Shown here: one piece after another, positions 45,988 to 53,591 of the stretch
How the letters are laid out: each line of letters starts with the position of its first letter
Position numbering within the stretch: the stretch's first letter is position 1
NCBI RefSeq assembly: GCF_006494365.1
Contig: NZ_VHIP01000013.1
Coordinates: 1 to 64,000, forward strand
DNA: 64,000 nucleotides
Origin: Aestuariibacter sp. GS-14
Lineage (GTDB): Bacteria > Pseudomonadota > Gammaproteobacteria > Enterobacterales > Alteromonadaceae
Reading direction: 5' to 3'
Notes under the pieces: generated by a model
Seen by the model: the letters and a program-made list of their open reading frames with translations, nothing else
Database searches by the model: none
Told to the model about the DNA's origin: nothing
Translations under genes and position numbers: made by a program

Positions 45988-46809
45988 GTGTCTGAAAACA
46001 ACGGTGTACTAGCCAGGATCCGTGATAAATATCCGGAGCTGTCCCCTTCTGCGCGAGTGATAGCCAATTATTTGCAGCAGTTCCCGCTAACCATTATCAG
46101 CGACTCTACGTCAGAGATTGCCGCTAAAACTAATACCTCAAAAGCCACTGTCAGCCGCTTGTTCCGACAATTGGGTTATGCATCACATCAGGACGCCAAA
46201 CAGGATCTGGTGTTACAACGCGACGCGGGGATTCCGGTGAAGCAGGTGCTCGACCAGCACGATTACATTGCCGCGGAATTAGGCAATTTACAGCGTACGC
46301 TGGAATCGATTCCGGCGGAACAAATCAATCAGGTGGCAGAACTTCTGGCCAACGCGCCGAGAATTACTCTGATCGGCTACCGCAATAGTTATCCGGTTGC
46401 GCTGCACTGCCGACAGCAACTCAAACAAATCCGTCCAAACGTACGCTTACTCCCCCAACCCGGTCAAAGCTTGAGTGAGGACATCATGGACTTGTCATCT
46501 GATGAAATCATTCTGGTGTTTGGATTTCGCCGCCGACCGCGTATTTTTGCCCGCATGATGGAAGCCCTCCCACCAGAACGCACCCTGCTATTTACCGACC
46601 CAACCGGCCAGGTGTATCAGGAACGGGTAAAACACTTGTTGTTGTGTCAATTAGGCAACCAATTTGCTTTTGACAGCTATGCTGCCCCTATGAGTCTGGT
46701 TTCTGTTATTTGCAACCAGGCCTATACCCTGTTGGGTGACGAAGGTGACCGACGTGTGTCAACCATCACATCGCTCTATGCCAAAATGGGCGAATTAGAT
46801 CCAGAATAG
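45988..46809 (+). CDS. MurR/RpiR-family transcription regulator of the ureide cluster
   Basis: A 273-residue repressor/activator. The N-terminal HTH_6 domain (LSPSARVIANYLQQFP, TNTSKATVSRLFRQLGYAS) is followed by a SIS domain (about 120-250: ITLIGYRNSYPVALHCRQQL, IILVFGFRRRPRIF) that would bind a small ligand, in this context perhaps a ureide or related acid. GTG start without a strong Shine-Dalgarno site. It precedes the amidase operon by 108 bases; the palindrome at 46871-46888 over that promoter is its likely operator. Confidence 0.9.
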   Translation: MSENNGVLARIRDKYPELSPSARVIANYLQQFPLTIISDSTSEIAAKTNTSKATVSRLFRQLGYASHQDAKQDLVLQRDAGIPVKQVLDQHDYIAAELGNLQRTLESIPAEQINQVAELLANAPRITLIGYRNSYPVALHCRQQLKQIRPNVRLLPQPGQSLSEDIMDLSSDEIILVFGFRRRPRIFARMMEALPPERTLLFTDPTGQVYQERVKHLLLCQLGNQFAFDSYAAPMSLVSVICNQAYTLLGDEGDRRVSTITSLYAKMGELDPE

Positions 46810-46870
46810 TCACGCCTGTTTTTGTTAAAAAAATCACGCAAATTTAACAAACGTTTCACTTGACTTAATC

Positions 46871-46888
46871 ATGAAACGATTGTTTCAT
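46871..46888. promoter_or_regulatory. Operator palindrome over the amidase-operon promoter
   Basis: ATGAAAC-GATT-GTTTCAT, perfect 7-bp arms. A TTGACT hexamer (46860-46865) lies just upstream, so the palindrome covers the spacer and -10 region. RpiR-type regulators bind palindromes of this kind, and such a regulator is encoded immediately upstream. Confidence 0.65.
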
Positions 46889-46917
46889 AGAGCTATCCTC
46901 CTGCAACATTTCAGCTC

Positions 46918-48111
46918 ATGAAACACCACAGCGTAACATCGCCATTTGTTTGGGTGCCAGACACTCAAACCACTAACCAGCAAGACGTGCTATCGAATAC
47001 CGATACAGCAGGCTGCCCCTTGTCCGGCAAACGCCTTGCGGTTAAGGATCTGTTTCATATTGCCGGTCTGGTAACCACAGCCGGCAACCCGGATTGGGCG
47101 GCGACCCACGCCGTTGCCAGTCATACCGCATCAGCCGTTAGCGCATTGTGTAATGCCGGTGCCACGCTGGTTGGCAAAACCATTACCGATGAACTGGCCT
47201 ACAGCCTGAATGGACAGAATATTCACTATGGCACGCCAGTGAACCCGGTCACCCCAGAGCGGTTACCCGGCGGTTCATCCAGTGGCTCGGCGACAGCAGT
47301 GAGCGCCGGACTGGCGGATATTGGCTTAGGCACCGATACGGGTGGCTCTATTCGGGTGCCCGCCAGTTACAATGGGTTGTTTGGCCTGCGCCCTACTCAC
47401 GGTTTGGTTAATACCGATGGATTGGTAGCACTGGCACCAGGTTTCGATACGGTAGGCGTATTAACGCGGGATATCGCCACCCTGGCAACGTCCATGCAAT
47501 GCCTGTTGAAAGGCAAACCTCAAGTGGCACTTAATTCGCCCAGTCTATGCACGTTAGATGGTAGCATTTCGCGTGCACAGCACAGTGAACTCATTACCGC
47601 CTGGCTGCAATCCTGCGAGTTTACACAAGTTTCAGCCGATGAAACCGAACTTGACGCACTTGCATTGTCTGAAGCCTTTAGGGTGTTGCAGGGAGATGAG
47701 ATTTGGCAACAACACGGAGCATGGATCACACAGAACAAACCGGTTTTTGCCAGTGACATCGCTGATCGTTTCAACGCGTGTGCCACTATCTCAGGAGCAG
47801 AAATAGAAGCAGCCAAAAGCGTTCAGCGACGCGTAAAACACTGGGCAGCAAAAACTATTAACGCTAATACCATTGCAGTGATACCTACCACGCCAGGCTG
47901 TGCTCCCCTGCTTAGCACGCCAGCAACTGCGCTGGGTGAATATCGAAAACAATTATTAAATTTAACTGCCATTGCCGGTCTGGCTGGTTTGCCGCAAATA
48001 CATTTGCCGTTATTTACCCTCAACGGCGCACCCTGTGGCTTATCATTGATTGGACCGGCCAACAGCGATCTAGCGCTGATTGACCTGGCACAAACCCTAC
48101 TGGAAAAGTAA
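46918..48111 (+). CDS. Amidase-signature family amidohydrolase (AtzE/HpxY-like)
   Basis: Cytoplasmic amidase of 397 residues. The Ser-cisSer-Lys triad is visible: Lys in LAVKDLFHIAG, and the Gly/Ser-rich signature LPGGSSSGSATAVSAGLADIGLGTDTGGSIRVPASY with both serines. It heads a tight operon with a GGT-family protein, a TauE/SafE protein, an aminotransferase and an allantoate amidohydrolase, so the substrate is probably a ureide-derived amide. In Klebsiella an amidase of this family is encoded with the oxamate amidohydrolase HpxW. The exact reaction is not established. Confidence 0.82.
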   Translation: MKHHSVTSPFVWVPDTQTTNQQDVLSNTDTAGCPLSGKRLAVKDLFHIAGLVTTAGNPDWAATHAVASHTASAVSALCNAGATLVGKTITDELAYSLNGQNIHYGTPVNPVTPERLPGGSSSGSATAVSAGLADIGLGTDTGGSIRVPASYNGLFGLRPTHGLVNTDGLVALAPGFDTVGVLTRDIATLATSMQCLLKGKPQVALNSPSLCTLDGSISRAQHSELITAWLQSCEFTQVSADETELDALALSEAFRVLQGDEIWQQHGAWITQNKPVFASDIADRFNACATISGAEIEAAKSVQRRVKHWAAKTINANTIAVIPTTPGCAPLLSTPATALGEYRKQLLNLTAIAGLAGLPQIHLPLFTLNGAPCGLSLIGPANSDLALIDLAQTLLEK

Positions 48112-48114
48112 AGC

Positions 48115-49710
48115 ATGACAACAACACAACATACTGCATTTACTGCCCCCCACTACGCAGCGTCAACGGTGGGCAACGAAATATTACAACGCGGTGGCAC
48201 TGCCATCGAAGCCATGGTGGCGGCGGCCGCTTCTATTGCGGTTGAATACCCGCACATGAATGGATTAGGCGGTGACGGCTTTTGGCTGATCAGCGAACCC
48301 GGAAAAGCCCCTGTCGCCATTGATGCCTGCGGTACCGCCGCAGGACTGGCCACCCCAGAATTCTATGCAGGCCAGACAGCAATCCCGTCGCGCGGTGGAA
48401 AAGCCGCGTTAACGATGGCTGGCGCGGTAGCCGGGTGGCAAAAAGCACTCGATATCAGCGCAAGCTGGCAACCTGCCATGCCGCTGTCGGAATTACTTGA
48501 AACCGCCATCAGCCAGGCTAGCTGGGGGATTGAAGTGACCCAAAGCATGTCAGATGCCAGTTTTAAAACCTACGACGACCTGGCACACAACGAGCACTTC
48601 GCGCCCTTTTTAATTAAAGGCAACGCCCTTAAAAAAGGTAAAATCGTTAAACTGACTCAGCTTTCTGCTACCTTGCAACATCTGGCGGACAAAGGTCTGA
48701 ACGATTTTTATCACGGCGACATTGCTCATCAACTGGCGACTGATTTGCAGGATGCCGGCTCACCTATTCGCCTGTCCGATTTTCAGCAGTACGAAGCACA
48801 ATGTGTTACCCCGCTGTCTGTCACCACCAAAATGGGCAAACTGTATAATTTGCCTGCGCCAACACAGGGCGTAGCGTCACTGATCATTCTGGCGCTATAC
48901 GACCGCGTGGCGCATTTGGGTAAAACCGATGCTGACATGGTGCACCTGTTGATTGAATGTACCAAGCAGGCTTTTATAAAGCGCAACCAATACGTTACAG
49001 ATCCAGGTCGTTTGGCCGTAAACCTCGACAGCCTGTTAAGCGATACTGCGTTAGATGCCATGGCTGCCGCTATTGATCCAGCGCGCGCATTACCGTGGCC
49101 CCATGTTGCCAAAACCGGCGATACCATCTGGATGGGCGCCTGTGATAATCAGGGTCGCATGGTGAGCTACATTCAAAGCTTGTACTGGGAGTTTGGCAGT
49201 GGCGTTGTTAGCCCTCAAACTGGCATTGTCTGGAACAACCGGGGCACCTCATTCAGCCTTGAGCCGGGTAATCTGCAGTACTTGCAACCAGGAATGAAAC
49301 CGTTCCATACCCTGAACCCCGCGTTTGCCGAATTGCATGATGGACGCCGCATAAGCTACGGCACCATGGGGGGCGAAGGTCAACCGCAAACCCAGGCGGC
49401 CTTGTTCAGCCGTTATGTTTATCACAATCAGCCGTTAGACAAAGCTATTTCTCTTGGGCGCTGGCTGTTAGGCCGTACCTGGGGCGACCAGTCACACAAT
49501 CTGAAAGTCGAACGCGATCTGGCTGAGTATGTGGGCGACGATTTGATTTCCCGCGGGCACGATATGGTTATTGTCGACGCCTGTAACGAACTCATGGGAC
49601 ATGCCGGTGCAATAGTACTTCATCCCGATCAAAATACAGAAGCCGCCACCGATCCGCGCAGTGACGGAAAGGCGTTCGCACAACGTTTTCAGCCAGTTTC
49701 AGAGGCGTAA
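48115..49710 (+). CDS. hpxW: Gamma-glutamyltransferase-family hydrolase, oxamate amidohydrolase-like (HpxW)
   Basis: N-terminal-nucleophile hydrolase of 531 residues, without signal peptide, which argues against classic periplasmic GGT. The N-terminal domain has ILQRGGTAIEAMVAAAA and NGLGGDGFWLI. The autoprocessing Thr is about residue 337 in TGDTIWMGACDNQG, followed by WNNRGTSF and TLNPAFAELHDGRRISYGTMGGEGQPQ, as in GGT-like enzymes. In Klebsiella HpxW of this family hydrolyses oxamate to oxalate and ammonia. Neighbouring ureidoglycine aminotransferase and allantoate amidohydrolase genes support that role. It starts 3 bases after the amidase. Confidence 0.75.
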   Translation: MTTTQHTAFTAPHYAASTVGNEILQRGGTAIEAMVAAAASIAVEYPHMNGLGGDGFWLISEPGKAPVAIDACGTAAGLATPEFYAGQTAIPSRGGKAALTMAGAVAGWQKALDISASWQPAMPLSELLETAISQASWGIEVTQSMSDASFKTYDDLAHNEHFAPFLIKGNALKKGKIVKLTQLSATLQHLADKGLNDFYHGDIAHQLATDLQDAGSPIRLSDFQQYEAQCVTPLSVTTKMGKLYNLPAPTQGVASLIILALYDRVAHLGKTDADMVHLLIECTKQAFIKRNQYVTDPGRLAVNLDSLLSDTALDAMAAAIDPARALPWPHVAKTGDTIWMGACDNQGRMVSYIQSLYWEFGSGVVSPQTGIVWNNRGTSFSLEPGNLQYLQPGMKPFHTLNPAFAELHDGRRISYGTMGGEGQPQTQAALFSRYVYHNQPLDKAISLGRWLLGRTWGDQSHNLKVERDLAEYVGDDLISRGHDMVIVDACNELMGHAGAIVLHPDQNTEAATDPRSDGKAFAQRFQPVSEA

Positions 49711-49713
49711 TTA

Positions 49714-50532
49714 ATGCAAGTATTGTTAGATTTACTCCCCACCTTATTAGCCCTGTTAGCCACCGGGGTATTTGCGGGACTGTTAGCCGGTTTGCTCGGT
49801 GTGGGCGGCGGCATTGTCATTGTGCCGGTTTTGTACTTTTTGTTTCAGGCACTGGGCGTCAGTGCCGATTCGGCCATGTTAATTGCAACGGCCACATCAT
49901 TGGCAACCATCATCCCTACGTCATTAAGTTCAATTAAAGCCCATCGCGCCAAGGGCAATGTCGACTTTGAACTGTTAAAACGCTGGGGACCTTTTATTTT
50001 GCTGGGCGTATTGCTGGGTAGCTACGCCGTTACGCAAATCGACGGCGACATTCTCACGCTGATGTTCGGTATTATCGCCAGTCTGTCGGCACTCAATATG
50101 TTTATTGGCAGTAAGTCGGCCTGGTTTACCGCGCTGCCGGGCAACGTTGGTCAGCGTATTATTGCGACATGCATAGGCTTGTTTAGTTCAATGGTAGGCA
50201 TTGGTGGCGGTACGCTTACGGTACCTACTTTGACGTTTTGTAATTACCCTGCTCACCGCGCGGTGGGTACGGCAGCAGCGGTAGGGCTAATCATTTCGCT
50301 TCCTGCTGCAATCACCATGTTAGCACTGGGTGAAACACCCGCTGACGCCCCAACCGGCACTTTTGGTTTGGTTAACCTGATTGGGTTTGCCGCCATAGTA
50401 CCGCTTACTGTGCTATTTGCGCCTGTCGGCGCGGGCCTGGCCAGCAAACTGGATGCCGCCAAACTGAAAAAAGTGTTTGCGGTAGTGTTGCTGATCACCG
50501 GCGTGCGCATGCTTGCCCAAAGCTTACTTTAG
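49714..50532 (+). CDS. TauE/SafE-family anion permease
   Basis: Inner-membrane protein of 272 residues with two four-segment repeats, each containing the family glycine-rich motif (GVGGGIVIVPVLYFLF in the first; GIGGGTLTVPTLTF in the second). TauE/SafE proteins move sulfite, sulfoacetate or other organic anions. Inside a ureide operon that should make oxalate or oxamate, export or uptake of such an acid is a reasonable guess, but nothing in the sequence fixes the substrate. It starts 3 bases after the GGT-family gene. Confidence 0.82.
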   Translation: MQVLLDLLPTLLALLATGVFAGLLAGLLGVGGGIVIVPVLYFLFQALGVSADSAMLIATATSLATIIPTSLSSIKAHRAKGNVDFELLKRWGPFILLGVLLGSYAVTQIDGDILTLMFGIIASLSALNMFIGSKSAWFTALPGNVGQRIIATCIGLFSSMVGIGGGTLTVPTLTFCNYPAHRAVGTAAAVGLIISLPAAITMLALGETPADAPTGTFGLVNLIGFAAIVPLTVLFAPVGAGLASKLDAAKLKKVFAVVLLITGVRMLAQSLL

Positions 50533-50540
50533 GAGCAACG

Positions 50541-51773
50541 ATGAAGCCTTTAACTCTTCCTCCACGTTTATTGATGGGCCCTGGCCCGATTAACTGCTAT
50601 CCACGCGTACTTCAGGCCATGTCACACCAATTGGTGGGGCAATATGATCCGGCTATGACCGGGTGCATGAATGAAGTGATGGCCCTGTATCGCCAGGTAT
50701 TCGACACCCAAAACCAGCATACCGTGCTGATTGACGGCACCTCGCGTGCGGGTATTGAGGCCGTGTTGGTGTCTTGCATTGAGCCAGGCGATAAAGTACT
50801 GGTGCCTATTTTTGGCCGGTTCGGGCACTTGTTGTGTGAAATTGCAGAACGTGCCGGTGCGGATGTGCACAGCATTGAAGTGCCATGGGGCGAAGTATTC
50901 GAACCAGAGCAAATTGAAGCGGCCATTAAACAAGTGCAGCCCAAACTGTTAGCCATCGTACAAGGCGACACCTCTACCACCATGCTGCAACCCTTGGAGC
51001 ATCTGGGTGAGATTTGTCGCCGTCACGATGTATTGTTTTATTCCGATGCTACCGCGTCTATTGGCGGCAACCCGTTTCATACCGACGCCTGGGGGTTGGA
51101 TGCGGTGTCGGTTGGCCTGCAAAAATGTTTAGGCGGCCCATCAGGCAGCGCACCAGTGACATTAAGTGAACGTTACGTTGAACTGGTTCGCACCCGTCAT
51201 CACATCGAAGCCGGGATCCGCGAAAAAGGTTACAAAAGTGCACGCGGCAGCCGTATTCGTTCCAACTACTTTGATATCCCCATGATCCTGGATTACTGGG
51301 GAGAGTCGCGCCTTAACCACCACACTGAAGCGGCGTCCATGCTGTTCTGTGCACGTGAATGTGCGATTAACCTGCTGGAAGAGGGAATTTCACAGAGCAT
51401 CACCCGACACAAAACAGCCGGAGACGCTATGCTGGCGGGAATTCAGGCCATGGATTTAGTCCCCTTTGGCAACCTGAAGTACAAAATGAATAACGTGGTG
51501 GGCGTGGAAATTCCAGACTGTGTAGATGGAGAAGCCATTCGTCAGCAGTTGTTACTGGATTTTAATATTGAAATTGGTACCAGCTTTGGGCCGCTGAAAG
51601 GCCGTATCTGGCGCATTGGCACCATGGGATATAACGCGCGTCAGGATGCGGTACTGCATACCCTGCAGTCACTTGAAACGGTGTTGCGTCGCGCTGGTCA
51701 CAAAATGGCACTGGGCGAAGGTGTGGATGCTGCACTCAACGTGTATGCAACATCGGGAGCCGCTAATGAATGA
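50541..51773 (+). CDS. hpxJ: Class V aminotransferase, ureidoglycine--glyoxylate type (HpxJ/PucG)
   Basis: PLP enzyme of 410 residues. N-terminal GPGPINCYPRVLQAMSHQLVGQYDP and the PLP Lys195 in SVGLQKCLGGPSG are typical of alanine/ureidoglycine--glyoxylate aminotransferases. GQYDP in place of the GHMS-like segment of alanine--glyoxylate enzymes favours the ureidoglycine group, which converts ureidoglycine and glyoxylate to oxalurate and glycine. The allantoate amidohydrolase gene overlaps its end by 8 bases and would supply ureidoglycine. Confidence 0.82.
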   Translation: MKPLTLPPRLLMGPGPINCYPRVLQAMSHQLVGQYDPAMTGCMNEVMALYRQVFDTQNQHTVLIDGTSRAGIEAVLVSCIEPGDKVLVPIFGRFGHLLCEIAERAGADVHSIEVPWGEVFEPEQIEAAIKQVQPKLLAIVQGDTSTTMLQPLEHLGEICRRHDVLFYSDATASIGGNPFHTDAWGLDAVSVGLQKCLGGPSGSAPVTLSERYVELVRTRHHIEAGIREKGYKSARGSRIRSNYFDIPMILDYWGESRLNHHTEAASMLFCARECAINLLEEGISQSITRHKTAGDAMLAGIQAMDLVPFGNLKYKMNNVVGVEIPDCVDGEAIRQQLLLDFNIEIGTSFGPLKGRIWRIGTMGYNARQDAVLHTLQSLETVLRRAGHKMALGEGVDAALNVYATSGAANE

Positions 51774-52998
51774 GTTTGCCGAACTGGCCAATGAAGTGTT
51801 AAGCCGCTGCGATCAACTTGGGCTTATCAGTCAATCGCCAGGGATGGTAGACCGTCGTTACCTGACTTCGCAGCATCGCCAGGCCAATGATCAGGTTGCC
51901 CAATGGATGCAACAAGCGGGCATGCAAACCTGGCAAGATGCCGCCGGAAACCAGTGGGGGCGCTATAAAAGTGCCACCCCCGATGCGAAGGCATTTGTAT
52001 TTGGCAGTCATCTGGATACCGTACCCAACGGCGGTAAATACGACGGTATGCTGGGCGTTATTGCGCCTCTGGCTGTGGTGCAGTATTGCTTCGAGCAAGG
52101 TATTCGCTTTCCTTTTCATATTGATATTGTGGGGTTTGGCGATGAAGAAGGCACGCGCTTTGGTTCTACCCTGTTAGGTAGCCGGGCGTTAACCGGTCGC
52201 TGGCAGGAAGACTGGCGCAATCTGCGCGACAAAGATCAGGTATCACTGCCCGATGCCCTAACCCATTTTGGTTCATCGTTTGAAAATATCGCTCAGGCGA
52301 AATTAGACCCTGCAACTCTGCTGGGTTATCTGGAAGTTCACATAGAACAGGGCCCGGTACTGGAAAATCAAGCTCTACCGGTAGGTTGGGTAACCGCCAT
52401 TGCCGGCGCTAAGCGTTACGACGTCACCGTAAATGGCATGGCGGGTCATGCTGGAACCGTCCCCATGTCGTTGCGTCAGGATGCCATGACTGCCAGCAGC
52501 GAAATGGTGCTGGCGATTGAATCTATCGCCACTGAGCATGCTGTGGTGGCAACGGTTGGACGCATGGACGTTAAACCGGGTGCGGTAAACGTAATACCCG
52601 GTCAGGTGAAATTTTCGCTGGATATTCGCAGTGAATACGACGATATGCGTGACCGCGCTCTGGATGCCATGTTGCTCAAACTACGTGACATTGCAACACG
52701 CCGACGGGTAGACATTAGCTGGCAAATGACCCACATGGCTAACGCAGTACATTGTAACCCCGCGTTATCCCAAACTCTGGCTCAGGCCATTGAATTAACC
52801 GGGATAAAGCCACTGAGTTTGCCTTCTGGCGCCGGCCACGACGCCATGGCAATGGACGCTATTTGCCCGGTTGGTATGTTATTTGTACGTTGTAAAGGTG
52901 GAATAAGCCATCATCCGGGCGAATCCGTTACCCACGCTGATGTACAGGCAACACTGCAGGTATTGCAGCGATTTTTGGACAATTATTCTCAACACTAA
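51766..52998 (+). CDS. hpxK: Allantoate amidohydrolase, M20 family (HpxK/AllC)
   Basis: Binuclear-metal hydrolase of 410 residues that would convert allantoate to ureidoglycine, CO2 and ammonia. Metal ligands are recognisable: His and Asp in GSHLDTVPNGGKYDG, the Glu pair in GDEEGTRFGSTLLGSRALTG, His in LEVHIEQGP and His in GGISHHPGESV. GAGHDAMAM carries the substrate-binding part. The family also includes N-carbamoyl-amino-acid hydrolases; the ureide context decides the call. The start is the ATG overlapping the aminotransferase stop; the longer frame upstream lies within that gene. Confidence 0.85.
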   Translation: MNEFAELANEVLSRCDQLGLISQSPGMVDRRYLTSQHRQANDQVAQWMQQAGMQTWQDAAGNQWGRYKSATPDAKAFVFGSHLDTVPNGGKYDGMLGVIAPLAVVQYCFEQGIRFPFHIDIVGFGDEEGTRFGSTLLGSRALTGRWQEDWRNLRDKDQVSLPDALTHFGSSFENIAQAKLDPATLLGYLEVHIEQGPVLENQALPVGWVTAIAGAKRYDVTVNGMAGHAGTVPMSLRQDAMTASSEMVLAIESIATEHAVVATVGRMDVKPGAVNVIPGQVKFSLDIRSEYDDMRDRALDAMLLKLRDIATRRRVDISWQMTHMANAVHCNPALSQTLAQAIELTGIKPLSLPSGAGHDAMAMDAICPVGMLFVRCKGGISHHPGESVTHADVQATLQVLQRFLDNYSQH

Positions 52999-53011
52999 CA
53001 AGGAATACCAC

Positions 53012-53377
53012 GTGAAAATACCTCGAATTTATCATGATGAGCAAGGCAAGAGTCACTTTGGTGAGGCTGAGATCCCGTTGTCTGATGGTGGCCCAATCGG
53101 CTTACTTTCAGAGAAGATCCCCGCTGGTTCGATTATTTTTCGCGAAACACCGGCTGATTACAATTTTAAATGGCACCCTGCCCCGGCACGCCAGTTGTTA
53201 TTCATCCTGAAGGGCCGTGCTGAGTTTACTGTGTCGTCTGGTGAGCGCCACGTATTTGGTGCTGGTGACGTATTGCTGCTTGAAGATACTGAAGGCGAAG
53301 GCCATTGCAGCAGAGCCATGTACAACGAAGTACGCCATTCTATTTTTGTTACCCTACCTGACGGCTTTCCGTATTAA
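53012..53377 (+). CDS. Single-domain cupin protein
   Basis: A 121-residue cupin with GTG start. The barrel has FKWHPAPARQLLFILKGRAEFTVSSGERHVFGAGDVLLLEDTEGEGHCSR: His in WHPAPARQ and His in GEGHCSR could bind a metal, and the PG(A)GD turn is typical. Ureidoglycine aminohydrolase (AllE/UGHY) is a two-cupin enzyme of about 260 residues, so this half-length protein is not a direct equivalent. It is the last gene of the ureide operon, 13 bases after the allantoate amidohydrolase. Function unknown. Confidence 0.72.
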   Translation: MKIPRIYHDEQGKSHFGEAEIPLSDGGPIGLLSEKIPAGSIIFRETPADYNFKWHPAPARQLLFILKGRAEFTVSSGERHVFGAGDVLLLEDTEGEGHCSRAMYNEVRHSIFVTLPDGFPY

Positions 53378-53423
53378 CATTCCACGCCTGAGAATAGCGG
53401 GCTGATTCGATATGAATCAGCCG

Positions 53424-53440
53424 CGCCCTTAAATGGTGCA
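53424..53440 (+). promoter_or_regulatory. NtrC-like enhancer site
   Basis: CGCCCTTAAATGGTGCA against TGCACY-N5-RGTGCA: 10 of 12 defined positions. It lies about 95 bases before the -24 element. Confidence 0.4.
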
Positions 53441-53525
53441 GACTAAATAACATTGCGCCAATCCTGCTTTTAGCATCCCGCTAAACTTCATTAATTTCAT
53501 ACTGTTAAAGATTAGCAGCCCAAAC

Positions 53526-53539
53526 AGACCAAGTGGTCA
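53526..53539. promoter_or_regulatory. RutR-like palindrome
   Basis: AGACCA-AG-TGGTCA, one base from the perfect TGACCA-N2-TGGTCA dyad. It is shared with 56722-56735 and 61703-61716. Confidence 0.6.
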
Positions 53540-53549
53540 GGTTTTTGCT
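53534..53549 (+). promoter_or_regulatory. Sigma-54-like -24/-12 element
   Basis: TGGTCAGGTTTTTGCT: GG and GC are 10 bases apart as required. Near-identical to 61711-61726. Start point expected near 53560, about 30 bases before the gene. Confidence 0.45.
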
Positions 53550-53591
53550 TTAATGCTTTATCCAATAGTGTGTCATGGGAAGCAGTAATTG

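Larger units (their letters stand above)
53378..53591 (+). other. Promoter region of the exported adenosine deaminase gene
   Basis: Non-coding. It contains an NtrC-like site (53424-53440), a RutR-like palindrome (53526-53539) and an overlapping sigma-54-like element (53534-53549), each listed separately. Confidence 0.5.

Noticed and set aside
51616-51765. 50-residue extension of the allantoate amidohydrolase
   Set aside because: It lies wholly within the aminotransferase gene in another frame; the ATG at 51766 fits family N-termini.
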